Below are positions 15,454-22,809 of a DNA stretch of 34,955 nucleotides, piece after piece (within the stretch, counting starts at the first letter, position 1; each line of letters opens with the position of its first letter). Both the position numbers and the translations under genes were made by a program. The notes beneath the pieces were generated by a model. It did no database searches and was not told the origin of the DNA. It saw nothing but the letters and a program-made list of their open reading frames with translations. The DNA comes from Streptomyces sabulosicollis (GTDB lineage Bacteria > Actinomycetota > Actinomycetes > Streptomycetales > Streptomycetaceae): contig NZ_JAEEAP010000046.1 in the NCBI RefSeq assembly GCF_016103465.1, forward strand, positions 1 through 34,955, read 5' to 3'.

Positions 15454-16998
15454 TCAGGCGTGGACCGGCTCCGACGGGGACTTCTCGGGGACCGGCCGCG
15501 GGGGTGTGCCGCCGGGCCCGCCGCGGACGACGGCGAGGACGAGCAGGCCCGCCGCCAGGGCCGCGATACCGGCGATGACACAGATGCGGTCGAGTCCGGC
15601 CGCGAACGACTCGTGGACCAGGGCTCGCGCCGCGTCCGCCCGGGCCGGGGGCGCGGCGGCGATCACGGCGTCGGCGTGTCCGCCGCTGATGGCCTCGGCG
15701 GCCTGCCCGGCCACGCGGGCCGGGACGGTGCCGTCGCCGTCGACCATGTCCCGCACCCGCGTCGCGAACACCGTGCCCAGGACGGCGATCCCCAGCGCGT
15801 AGCCCAGCTGCCGGAAGGTGTTCACCGCGCCGCTGGCCATGCCCGCCCGCTCCGGCGGGGCCGAGCCGAGGGCCGCCGAGACCAGCACCGGCATGGCCAG
15901 GCCGATCCCCAGACCGGCCAGGGCCAGACCGGGGACGAAGGCGGTCCAGTCCGCGTCCGGGGTCACCATCGCCGCGTTGACCAGCGCGCCCGCGCCCACC
16001 AGCAGCAGTCCGCCGCCGAGTGCCCGCCCGGGGGCGACCCGGTCCAGCAGCCGTCCGCCCGCCGCGCCGACGACCAGCGAGACGCCCGCCATCGGCGTCA
16101 CCGCGAGCCCCGCCTGTACCGGGCTCATCCCCAGCACCGACTGCAGCCACAGCCCGGCGTAGGTGAGGTACGGGAAGGCCGCCGCCTGCAGCAGCAGGGC
16201 CGCCGCCATCAGCACCGCGAACGTGGGGCGGCGCATCAGCCGCAGGTCCAGCAGCGGCTGCCGCTTCCCGCGCTCCAGCAGGACGAAGGCGAGCAGCGCG
16301 ACCGCGGCCGCCACCAGCGCGGTGACCGTGCCGGTGTCGGCCCAGCCCTCCTCACCACCGCGCATCAGCCCGTACGTCAGCGCCCCCGCGCACACCGTGA
16401 ACGAGGCGGCGCCCGGCCAGTCGATGCGCACCCCGGGGGCGCCGCGCGACTCCTCGATGGAGCGGACCGTGATCCACACCGCGATCGCCGTCAGCGGCAG
16501 ATTGACCAGGAAGATCGCGCGCCAGTCGACGTACTCGGTCAGCACCCCGCCCAGCACGGGGCCGACCGCCGCGGCCGCCCCGCTGGTGCCGCCCCACACG
16601 CCGAAGGCGATACCGCGGTCGCGTCCGGAGTACGTCGCCATCAGCAGCGGGGTGTTGGTGGCGAACATGGCCGCGGCCCCCACCCCCTGCACGGCGCGGG
16701 CCGCGATCAGCACCCTGGCGTCCGGTGCCAGACCGCAGACCAGGGAGGAGATCGCGAACACCGCGAGGCCGACGAGATACAGCCGCCGCCGTCCGAAGAG
16801 GTCCGCCGCCGATCCGGCCACCATCAGCAGCGCGGCCAGCGCCAGCGCGTAGATGTCCATCACCCACTGCAGGGAGGTGAAGGACGCGTCGAGTCCGCGG
16901 GCCACCTGGGGCAGCGCGGTGTTCACGATCGTGACGTCTATCAACAGCATGAAATTGCCAAGGGTGATGGCGGCGAGCGGCCACCATGATCTGCGCAT
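15454..16998 (-). CDS. MFS multidrug exporter, DHA2/EmrB-QacA family
   Basis: A 514-residue exporter with 14 predicted helices. Start ATG 16998 has CCGGAG 7 nt upstream; the frame extends to 17022 without a better site. Family marks are helix 1 LGNFMLLIDVTIVNTALPQ with the conserved Asp, motif A GSAADLFGRRRLYL, ARAVQGVGAAAMF, and motif C in helix 5 (GGTSGAAAAVGPVLGGVLTE, then WRAIFLVNLP). It should pump cationic or lipophilic compounds using the proton gradient. It is divergent from the Lrp/AsnC gene, its likely regulator, and ends at a strong hairpin. Confidence 0.93.
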   Translation of the reverse strand: MRRSWWPLAAITLGNFMLLIDVTIVNTALPQVARGLDASFTSLQWVMDIYALALAALLMVAGSAADLFGRRRLYLVGLAVFAISSLVCGLAPDARVLIAARAVQGVGAAAMFATNTPLLMATYSGRDRGIAFGVWGGTSGAAAAVGPVLGGVLTEYVDWRAIFLVNLPLTAIAVWITVRSIEESRGAPGVRIDWPGAASFTVCAGALTYGLMRGGEEGWADTGTVTALVAAAVALLAFVLLERGKRQPLLDLRLMRRPTFAVLMAAALLLQAAAFPYLTYAGLWLQSVLGMSPVQAGLAVTPMAGVSLVVGAAGGRLLDRVAPGRALGGGLLLVGAGALVNAAMVTPDADWTAFVPGLALAGLGIGLAMPVLVSAALGSAPPERAGMASGAVNTFRQLGYALGIAVLGTVFATRVRDMVDGDGTVPARVAGQAAEAISGGHADAVIAAAPPARADAARALVHESFAAGLDRICVIAGIAALAAGLLVLAVVRGGPGGTPPRPVPEKSPSEPVHA

Positions 16999-17123
16999 GA
17001 CTGACTCCGGGATCCGGCACATTCCGACAAGGGATACGGGGCCGGCCCCGTGGGCGGTCCCCGCGGCTCTTACGGTCGTCCCGGCCCGGTCGCTCCTCCA
17101 GCCAACCCGACCCCGGTGGCGCT

Positions 17124-17162
17124 ATCCGACACCCGCTAGCTTGGTGCGGTGGAATCCGACAC
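17124..17162. promoter_or_regulatory. candidate operator: ATCCGACAC direct repeats 30 bp apart
   Basis: ATCCGACAC occurs at 17124-17132 and 17154-17162, exactly 30 bp (about three helical turns) apart. The copies bracket the -10 box and start codon of the Lrp gene, and a looser copy (ATTCCGACA) lies at about 17021. This suits autoregulation by an Lrp/AsnC oligomer. Confidence 0.4.
17137..17149 (+). promoter_or_regulatory. -10 box of a predicted leaderless promoter (Lrp/AsnC gene)
   Basis: TAGCTT (17137-17142), six bases, then GTG 17149, with no ribosome binding site upstream. Confidence 0.55.
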
Positions 17163-18153
17163 GTACGACGATCTGGACCGGGCGCTGGTGCACGCCCTCC
17201 AGCTCGACGGCCGGGCCCCCTTCAGCCGGCTCGCCGAGGTGCTCGGCGTCTCCGACCAGACCGTGGCCCGCCGCTACACCCGGCTTAGGACGACCGGAGC
17301 GCTCCGGGTGCTGGGGCTCACCGACCCGGCGGCGGTCGGCGACGTGGTCTGGATGGTGCGGGTGCGCTGCCTGCCGGACGCCGCCCTGCCGGTGGCCGAG
17401 GCGCTGGCCCGGCGGGCGGACACCTCCTGGGTGCATGTGCTCTCCGACGGCACCGAGGTCGCCGCGTCGACACGGGCCGCGTCCGGCCAGGACAGCGACG
17501 CCCTGCTGCTGGGCAAACTCCCGCAGACGCCACGGGTGGTGGGGGTGAGCGCCCACTGTGTGCTGCACGAGTACTTCGGCGGGGAACAGAGCCTGGTCAA
17601 CAAGTCCCACGCGCTGACGGCCGGGCAGATCGCGCGGCTGCGTACGCCCGCCCCGGACCGGTCGAGGGGCCCGCGCGGGCCGTTGGGCGCCGAGGACCGC
17701 AAGCTGCTGGACGTCCTGGCGCGGGACGGCCGGGCGCCGCTGGCCGAACTGGCCGCCGCCACCGGCTGGTCGCAGTCGACGGTGCGCCGCCGGCTGGCCG
17801 ATCTGCGCGCCGACGGCACCCTGTACTTCGACGTCGACTACTCCCACCGGCTGTTCCGCCAGGGCGTCACCACCGCGATCTGGCTGTCGGTCCGGCCGTC
17901 GGAGCTCGCCGCCACCGGGCAGACGCTCGCCAACCACCCCGAGGTGGCGTTCGCATGTGCGACCACCGGGACGAAGAATCTGCTGGCGACCGTGGTCTGC
18001 GCCGATGTACCGGCCCTCTACACCTATCTGACGACCCGTATCGCCGAGCTCACCTCCGTGCGGGACATCGAGACCTCCCCGATCCTCCGCCGGGTCAAGG
18101 GCCCTGGGCCGCTGCTTACCCCTCCCTCCCGGGTGCCCTGGCGCGCTTCCTGA
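17149..18153 (+). CDS. Lrp/AsnC-family regulator with two HTH domains
   Basis: This 334-residue protein is about twice the usual Lrp length. One AsnC-type helix-turn-helix is at the N terminus (ALQLDGRAPFSRLAEVLGVS, then DQTVARRYTRL). A first ligand-type domain follows, then a second HTH near residues 182-225 (LLDVLARDGRAPLAELAAAT and STVRRRLADLRADG), then the C-terminal AsnC ligand domain. Such tandem proteins are common in actinomycetes. It is divergent from the DHA2 exporter, the likely target. The start is GTG, set by the leaderless promoter. CTT AGG near residue 45 is an unusual codon pair for this genome. Confidence 0.9.
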   Translation: MESDTYDDLDRALVHALQLDGRAPFSRLAEVLGVSDQTVARRYTRLRTTGALRVLGLTDPAAVGDVVWMVRVRCLPDAALPVAEALARRADTSWVHVLSDGTEVAASTRAASGQDSDALLLGKLPQTPRVVGVSAHCVLHEYFGGEQSLVNKSHALTAGQIARLRTPAPDRSRGPRGPLGAEDRKLLDVLARDGRAPLAELAAATGWSQSTVRRRLADLRADGTLYFDVDYSHRLFRQGVTTAIWLSVRPSELAATGQTLANHPEVAFACATTGTKNLLATVVCADVPALYTYLTTRIAELTSVRDIETSPILRRVKGPGPLLTPPSRVPWRAS

Positions 18154-18356
18154 ACACCCCGCCCAGCAGCGGTAGTTGGAGGAAACTCCGAAACTCCGGT
18201 GGTCGAACTCTGTTCATCTCCACGTCGATGTAGATCTTGACGGTTGTCAGGGACCTGGCGAACTCTTGGCGTGCGCTGGATCACACCGCGCGGCCCCCTC
18301 CCCTCGTCACAAGCGATTGAGGGGGCGTCAGACGGAAAAAAACGGAGGGAACCCGA

Positions 18357-18806
18357 ATGCGTCGCCTCGTCACGAGTCTCGCCGCCACCGCGGTCACCGC
18401 GGCCGCCACCATCGCCCTGGCCGCACCCGCCCAGGCGGTCCCCGCGGACAAGCAGCAGGTCCTCGCCAGCTGGACCCAGACCAGCGCCAGCAGCTACAAC
18501 ACCTGGCTCGCGGCGCGGAACAACCAGGGTGCCTGGACCGCCTACGAGTTCGACTGGTCCACCGACTACTGCAGCAGTTCCCCCGACAACCCGTTCGGCT
18601 TCCCCTTCCAGACCGCCTGCGCGCGGCATGACTTCGGCTACCGCAACCACAAGGCGATGGGCATCTTCGACGCCAACAAGGCGCGCATCGACAGCGCCTT
18701 CTACGAGGACCTGAAGCGGGTGTGCAGCGCCTACAGCGGTGCCACCAAGACGTCGTGCGACGGCACGGCCTGGACGTACTACCAGGCGGTCAAGGTCCTC
18801 GGCTGA
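18357..18806 (+). CDS. secreted prokaryotic phospholipase A2
   Basis: A 149-residue precursor with a signal peptide cut after PAQA (residue 27), leaving 122 residues, the length of the Streptomyces violaceoruber enzyme. With mature numbering the known active-site residues fall in place: calcium ligand Asp43 (STDYC), catalytic His64 followed by Asp65 in CARHDFGYRN, and Asp85 in KARIDSAF. Four Cys residues allow the two known disulfides. It hydrolyses sn-2 ester bonds of phospholipids outside the cell with calcium. CGGAGGG lies 7 nt before ATG 18357. It is monocistronic and convergent with the HAD gene. Confidence 0.95.
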   Translation: MRRLVTSLAATAVTAAATIALAAPAQAVPADKQQVLASWTQTSASSYNTWLAARNNQGAWTAYEFDWSTDYCSSSPDNPFGFPFQTACARHDFGYRNHKAMGIFDANKARIDSAFYEDLKRVCSAYSGATKTSCDGTAWTYYQAVKVLG

Positions 18807-18882
18807 CCCCTCCGGGACCGGGCCCGCAGGCCGCGGCGGAGGGTCTGAGCCCCGCTGCCGAAGGCCCGGTCACCGCTGCGGC

Positions 18883-18926
18883 CCGGACGCCGGGCGGTCC
18901 GCCGGGGCGGCCGCACCGGCGTCCGG
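18883..18926. terminator. hairpin between convergent PLA2 and HAD genes
   Basis: A perfect 11-bp stem (CCGGACGCCGG 18883-18893 with its complement at 18916-18926) with a 22-nt loop. It lies just before the HAD stop and after the PLA2 gene. A second, bulged stem at 18805-18849 directly follows the PLA2 stop. Confidence 0.6.
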
Positions 18927-18931
18927 CCGGT

Positions 18932-19756
18932 TCACCGGCTCGCGGGCGGGAAGAGCTTCTCCAGCACCACGGCGATGCCGTCCTCCGTGTTGGACGCGGT
19001 GATCTCGTCGGCGACGGCCTTGAGGTCCTGGTGCGCGTTCGCCATCGCGACCGCGTGCTTCGCCCACCCGAACATCGGGATGTCATTGGGCATGTCGCCG
19101 AAGGCGATCGCGTCGTCGGCGGTCATCCCCAGCCGGCGCGCGGCCATTGACAGGCCCGTGGCCTTCGTCAGCCCCAGCGGCAGCAGCTCCACCAGTCCGG
19201 TGCCGGCCATCGTCACCCCGACCAGCCCCCCGGCGGCCGTCCGGGCGGCGTCCGCGAGCGCGTCGTCGCCCAGCTCGGCGTGCTGGATGTAGAGCTTGCT
19301 GATGGGCTCCGCCCACAGCTCGGCCGGCTCCGTGAACGGGACCAGGGACATCCCCTCGTGGTCCATCCGGTACCCCTCGCCGAACAGCACCTGGCCGTCC
19401 AGCCCGTCCCGGGCCGCGGCCAGGAACAGCGGGCCGATCTCCGCCTCGATCTTCTCCAGCGCCAGCAGCGCCACCTGGCGGTCCAGCGTGACGGAGGTCA
19501 GCAGCCGGTGCTCACCCGCGTGGTAGAGCTGCGCGCCCTGGCCGCACACCGCGAGCCCCTCGTAGCCGAGGTCGTCGAGTATGTGCCGGGCCACCGGGAC
19601 GGTCCGCCCGGTGACCACGATGTGCGCGGCGCCCGCCGCGGTGGCCGCGGCGAGCGCGTCACGGGTCCGCGCCGAGACGGTGTGGTCGGGGCGCAGCAGC
19701 GTCCCGTCGAGATCGGTCGCGACCAGGCGGAACGGAAGGACGCCGCCGCCGCTCAC
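18932..19756 (-). CDS. Cof-type HAD-IIB phosphatase coupled to serS
   Basis: A 274-residue phosphatase. Motif I is [11 protein letters not shown], motif II the Thr of [10 protein letters not shown], motif III the Lys in LTKATGL, and motif [14 protein letters not shown]. The cap domain lies between. GTG 19756 overlaps the serS stop codon (GTGA), so translation is coupled to seryl-tRNA synthetase; longer upstream frames merely shadow serS. It is paralogous to the protein at 4825-5706. Family enzymes act on sugar phosphates, flavin or vitamin phosphates. Coupling to serS hints at a housekeeping role, but the substrate is unknown. Confidence 0.92.
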   Translation of the reverse strand: MSGGGVLPFRLVATDLDGTLLRPDHTVSARTRDALAAATAAGAAHIVVTGRTVPVARHILDDLGYEGLAVCGQGAQLYHAGEHRLLTSVTLDRQVALLALEKIEAEIGPLFLAAARDGLDGQVLFGEGYRMDHEGMSLVPFTEPAELWAEPISKLYIQHAELGDDALADAARTAAGGLVGVTMAGTGLVELLPLGLTKATGLSMAARRLGMTADDAIAFGDMPNDIPMFGWAKHAVAMANAHQDLKAVADEITASNTEDGIAVVLEKLFPPASR

Positions 19757-21030
19757 CGCGCGACCGGTTCCAGGACCTCGCGTCCGCCGAGGAACGGCCG
19801 CAGCGCCTCGGGCACCCGCACCGAGCCGTCGGCCCGCTGGTGGTTCTCGAGGATCGCGACGATGGTCCGGGTGACCGCGCACAGCGTGCCGTTGAGCGTG
19901 GCCAGCGGACGGACCCGCTTGCCCTCGCGCATCCGGATCGACAGCCGCCGCGACTGGAACTCGGTGGTGTTGGAGGTCGAGGTCAGCTCGCGGTACTTGC
20001 CCTGCGTCGGGATCCACGCCTCGCAGTCGAACTTGCGCGTCGCCGACGAGCCCAGGTCACCCGAGGCCAGGTCGACCACCCGGAACGGCAGCTCCAGCGA
20101 GGTCAGCCACTGCTTCTCCCACTCCAGCAGCCGCTGGTGCTCGGCCTCGGCCTCCTCCGGGGTCGTGTAGACGAACATCTCGACCTTGTCGAACTGGTGC
20201 ACCCGGAAGATCCCCCGGGTGTCCTTGCCGTACGACCCGGCCTCACGGCGGAAGCAGGAGGAGAACCCGGCGTAGCGCCGCGGCAGCTGGTCCGCCTCCA
20301 GGATCTCGTCCATGTGGTACGCGGCCAGCGGCACCTCGGAGGTGCCCACCAGGAAGAGGTCGTCCTTGTCGAGGTGGTAGACGTCCTCGGCGGCCTGGCC
20401 GAGGAAGCCGGTGCCCTCCATGGCCTTCGGCTTGACCAGCGCCGGGGTGAGCACCGGGGTGAAGCCCGCCGCGGTGGCCTGCGCCATCGCCGCGTTCACC
20501 AGTGCGAACTCCAGCAGGGCGCCGATGCCGGTCAGGTAGTAGAAGCGCGAGCCGGAGACCTTGGCGCCGCGCTCGGTGTCGATCGCGCCGAGCAGCTCGC
20601 CGAGCTCCAGGTGGTCCTTGGGGGCGAAGCCCTCGGCCTCGAAGTCGCGCGGGGTGCCGACGGTCTCCAGGACGACGAAGTCGTCCTCGCCGCCGACCGG
20701 GACCTCGGGGTGGACCAGATTGCCCAGCTGGAGCAGGAGCCGCTGGGTCTCCTCGGCGGCCGCGTCCTGCTCGGCGTCGGCCGCCTTGACGGCGGCGGAG
20801 AGCTCGCCCGCCTTCTTCAGCAGCTCGGCCTTCTCGTCACCGGCCGCCTTGGGGATGAGCTTGCCGAGCGCCTTCTGCTCGGCGCGCAGCTCGTCGAAGT
20901 GGACACTGGAGGACCTGCGCCGCTCGTCGGCGGTCAGGAGCGCGTCGACGATGCCGACGTCCTCTCCACGAGCGCGCTGGGAGGCGCGCACACGATCGGG
21001 GTCCTCACGGAGCAGGCGAAGGTCAATCAC
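19753..21030 (-). CDS. serS: seryl-tRNA synthetase
   Basis: A 425-residue class II synthetase that charges tRNA-Ser. The N-terminal antiparallel coiled coil (about residues 25-105) holds the tRNA long arm. The core has [10 protein letters not shown], motif 2 [20 protein letters not shown], the serine-site [13 protein letters not shown], and motif 3 [22 protein letters not shown] 21030 begins [18 protein letters not shown], the normal N terminus. No spaced Shine-Dalgarno exists; a TAACCT box 6 nt upstream suggests a leaderless message. The HAD phosphatase overlaps its stop. Confidence 0.97.
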   Translation of the reverse strand: MIDLRLLREDPDRVRASQRARGEDVGIVDALLTADERRRSSSVHFDELRAEQKALGKLIPKAAGDEKAELLKKAGELSAAVKAADAEQDAAAEETQRLLLQLGNLVHPEVPVGGEDDFVVLETVGTPRDFEAEGFAPKDHLELGELLGAIDTERGAKVSGSRFYYLTGIGALLEFALVNAAMAQATAAGFTPVLTPALVKPKAMEGTGFLGQAAEDVYHLDKDDLFLVGTSEVPLAAYHMDEILEADQLPRRYAGFSSCFRREAGSYGKDTRGIFRVHQFDKVEMFVYTTPEEAEAEHQRLLEWEKQWLTSLELPFRVVDLASGDLGSSATRKFDCEAWIPTQGKYRELTSTSNTTEFQSRRLSIRMREGKRVRPLATLNGTLCAVTRTIVAILENHQRADGSVRVPEALRPFLGGREVLEPVAR

Positions 21031-21042
21031 CCCCCCAGGTTA
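21030..21042 (-). promoter_or_regulatory. -10 box of a predicted leaderless promoter (serS)
   Basis: On the reverse strand TAACCT (21042-21037) is followed by six G residues and GTG 21030. This is the same TANNNT-N6-start layout as at 1895, 5940 and 17149. Confidence 0.5.
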
Positions 21043-21093
21043 CCGGTGTGACCTCGGGTGCTCGACGCGATATTCCTTTGCGTCCGGTTTTGA

Positions 21094-21175
21094 CCCCTTT
21101 TGGGGCTGTGGGTAAACCGGGGAATTCCTGTGACGGCCGCCGTCAAGGAATGCCTCGGCATTCCCCGAAAAGGGG
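21094..21175. promoter_or_regulatory. cluster of inverted repeats upstream of serS
   Basis: Consecutive dyads are CCCC-TTTT-GGGG (21094-21105), GGAATTCC (21121-21128), TGACGGC-C-GCCGTCA (21131-21145), GGAATGCC-TC-GGCATTCC (21147-21164) and CCCC-GAAAA-GGGG (21163-21175). Five dyads in 82 bp, in sequence richer in A and T than the surroundings, point to protein binding or a cruciform-prone site next to the DnaA boxes. Confidence 0.6.
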
Positions 21176-21534
21176 CAAAGAGGTGGCGCCGGGTCGACCT
21201 TCTCCCCTTGTGTGCAGGGTGAGTTGGGGATTGGTTGTCCACAGGCGCGGAGGGAATCCTCGAAGTTATCCACAGGCTGTGTGTGAGATCTGTGGATGTC
21301 GCGGTGATCGTTAAGGGGGTCCGGATGCTCGGCGATGGATTCCCCTATCAAACCGCGTTCACACACTCCACAAGAGAGGAATCCCTCACTCCAAAGAGTT
21401 GCTGGAGCGAATTGGTGTGACAGGTGAGCGATGCCCGGTGATGGAGGCGAATGAGAAGAACATCTCAGTCCGTCCGCTGTGCCGGATTGGGGATGTCGAC
21501 TTATCCCCAGCGGGAGGTGGCAGCCTGTGGATAA
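21107..21534. promoter_or_regulatory. DnaA-box cluster in the serS-pheA gap (non-oriC)
   Basis: This 674-bp stretch (21031-21704) has no credible gene. Perfect DnaA boxes are TTGTCCACA 21235-21243 (+), TTATCCACA 21266-21274 (+) and TGTGGATAA 21526-21534 (-). One-mismatch boxes are TGTGGGTAA 21107-21115 (-), TGTGGATGT 21291-21299 (-), CACTCCACA 21364-21372 (+) and TTATCCCCA 21501-21509 (+). TTGTCCACA is the form preferred in Streptomyces. The remainder (21535-21704) is GC-rich with short direct repeats (CCCCGGAGCGG at 21626 and 21682; GGCCCAGAT twice) and nothing else recognisable. Confidence 0.75.
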
Positions 21535-21704
21535 CTTTTCCGCAGCGATTCTGTTGACCCCCGGCACCTGGACGGCGCTCAGGACGCTCCGGGGGCGGGC
21601 CGGGGTCGGTCCGGCGCACGTCCGGCCCCGGAGCGGCCCAGATTTGGCCCAGATCCGGCCCAGGTCAGGCCACGGGCCCGACCCCGGAGCGGCTCAAGTC
21701 CGGC

Positions 21705-22640
21705 TCAGGCCCGGCCGTCCTGACAGCGGGCCAGCCACTCCGCCGCGTCCGCGAACGCCTCGTCCGACGTCCCGTGCCGCAGCGGCGCCATGTCGTCCGG
21801 CGACACACCCGCCCGGGGGTACGAGCCCAGGAACCGCACCTTCGGGCAGATCCGCTTCAGCCCCATCAGGGCCGAGCCCACCCGCCGGTCGGTGATGTGC
21901 CCCTCACAGTCCACCGAGAAGCAGTAGCGACCGATGCCCTCGCCGGTCGGGCGCGATTCGATCCGCATCATGTTGACCCCGCGCGCGGAGAACTCCTGCA
22001 GCAGCTCCAGCAGGGCGCCCGGGTGGTCGTCGCCGAGCCAGATCACCACGGACGTCTTGTCCGCGCCCGTCCGGGCGGCGGGCCGGGCGGGGCGTCCGGC
22101 CAGCACGAAGCGGGTCATCGCGTTCTGCGCGTCGTGGATGTCGGTGACCAGCGGCTCGAGGCCGTACCTGGACGCCGCGAACTCGCCCGCGAACGCCGCG
22201 TCGTACCGCCCCTCCTGCACCAGCCGCGCGCCGTCCGCGTTCGAGGCGGCCGACTCCCACACGGCGTCCGGGAGGTTTGCCGCCAGCCAGTTGCGGACCT
22301 GCGGCTGGGCCACCGGATGCCCGGTCACCGTCTTGATGTCCGCGAGCGCGGTGCCCGGCCGCACCAGCAGCGCGAAGCTGATCGAGAGCAGCACCTCGCG
22401 GTAGATCATCAGCGGTTCGCCGGTGGCCAGCTCGTCGAGGGTCGCGGTGACCCCGCCCTCGACCGAGTTCTCGATCGGGACCAGGGCGGCCGCCGCGGCT
22501 CCGGAGCGCACCGCGTCGAGCGCCACCGGCACGGAGACCATCGGCACCAGTTCCCGGGTGGCGGCCTCCGGCATGGACCGCAGCGCGGCCTCGGTGAAGG
22601 TGCCCTCGGGGCCGAGGTAGGCATAGCGGCTGGCCGACAT
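21705..22640 (-). CDS. pheA: prephenate dehydratase
   Basis: A 311-residue enzyme converting prephenate to phenylpyruvate in phenylalanine synthesis. The N terminus RYAYLGPEGTFTEAAL, the ENSVEGGVTATLD loop and the catalytic Thr-Arg-Phe in AQNAMTRFVLAG mark the PDT domain (about residues 1-185). A C-terminal ACT domain (about 195-275) with RIESRPTGEGIGRYCFSVDC provides phenylalanine feedback. There is no chorismate mutase domain, as usual in actinobacteria. AGGGAG precedes GTG 22643 by 5 nt and ATG 22640 by 8 nt; I take the ATG. TATCGT at about 22675-22680 on the reverse strand could be its -10. Confidence 0.96.
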   Translation of the reverse strand: MSASRYAYLGPEGTFTEAALRSMPEAATRELVPMVSVPVALDAVRSGAAAAALVPIENSVEGGVTATLDELATGEPLMIYREVLLSISFALLVRPGTALADIKTVTGHPVAQPQVRNWLAANLPDAVWESAASNADGARLVQEGRYDAAFAGEFAASRYGLEPLVTDIHDAQNAMTRFVLAGRPARPAARTGADKTSVVIWLGDDHPGALLELLQEFSARGVNMMRIESRPTGEGIGRYCFSVDCEGHITDRRVGSALMGLKRICPKVRFLGSYPRAGVSPDDMAPLRHGTSDEAFADAAEWLARCQDGRA

Positions 22641-22735
22641 CACGGTCGCTCCCTGTGATCAGACGAGACCGCCACGATACCCGCGTCCGCCCGGGCCGCC
22701 GACCCGCATGGTGGACACCCCTGTGGATACCCCTT

Positions 22736-22792
22736 GGACGCGATGCCTCGGGGCGGACGCGATGCCTGGGGGCGGACGCGATGCCTCGGGGC
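22736..22792. repeat. three tandem 19-bp repeats between dtpA and pheA
   Basis: GGACGCGATGCCTCGGGGC is at 22736, 22755 and 22774; the middle copy has one substitution. A one-mismatch DnaA box (TGTGGATAC, 22722-22730) lies directly beside the array. Confidence 0.9.
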
Positions 22793-22809
22793 GGCTCGTC
22801 CCCTTTCTC

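Noticed and set aside
14548-16989. 813-codon forward frame opposite the FadR and DHA2 genes
   Set aside because: It is a low-complexity Arg/Gly/His/Gln product typical of the antisense of a GC-rich gene; the leftward genes have clear domains.
18237-18265. TTGACG as a -35 box for the phospholipase gene
   Set aside because: No TANNNT hexamer lies 16-19 bp downstream.
21107-21534. Chromosomal origin (oriC)
   Set aside because: dnaA, dnaN and rpmH do not flank it, and the number of boxes is lower than in the Streptomyces origin.
21040-21567. Open frames across the serS-pheA gap, both strands
   Set aside because: Codon composition lacks the G/C third-position bias of neighbours, no ribosome binding site fits, and no protein motif is visible.
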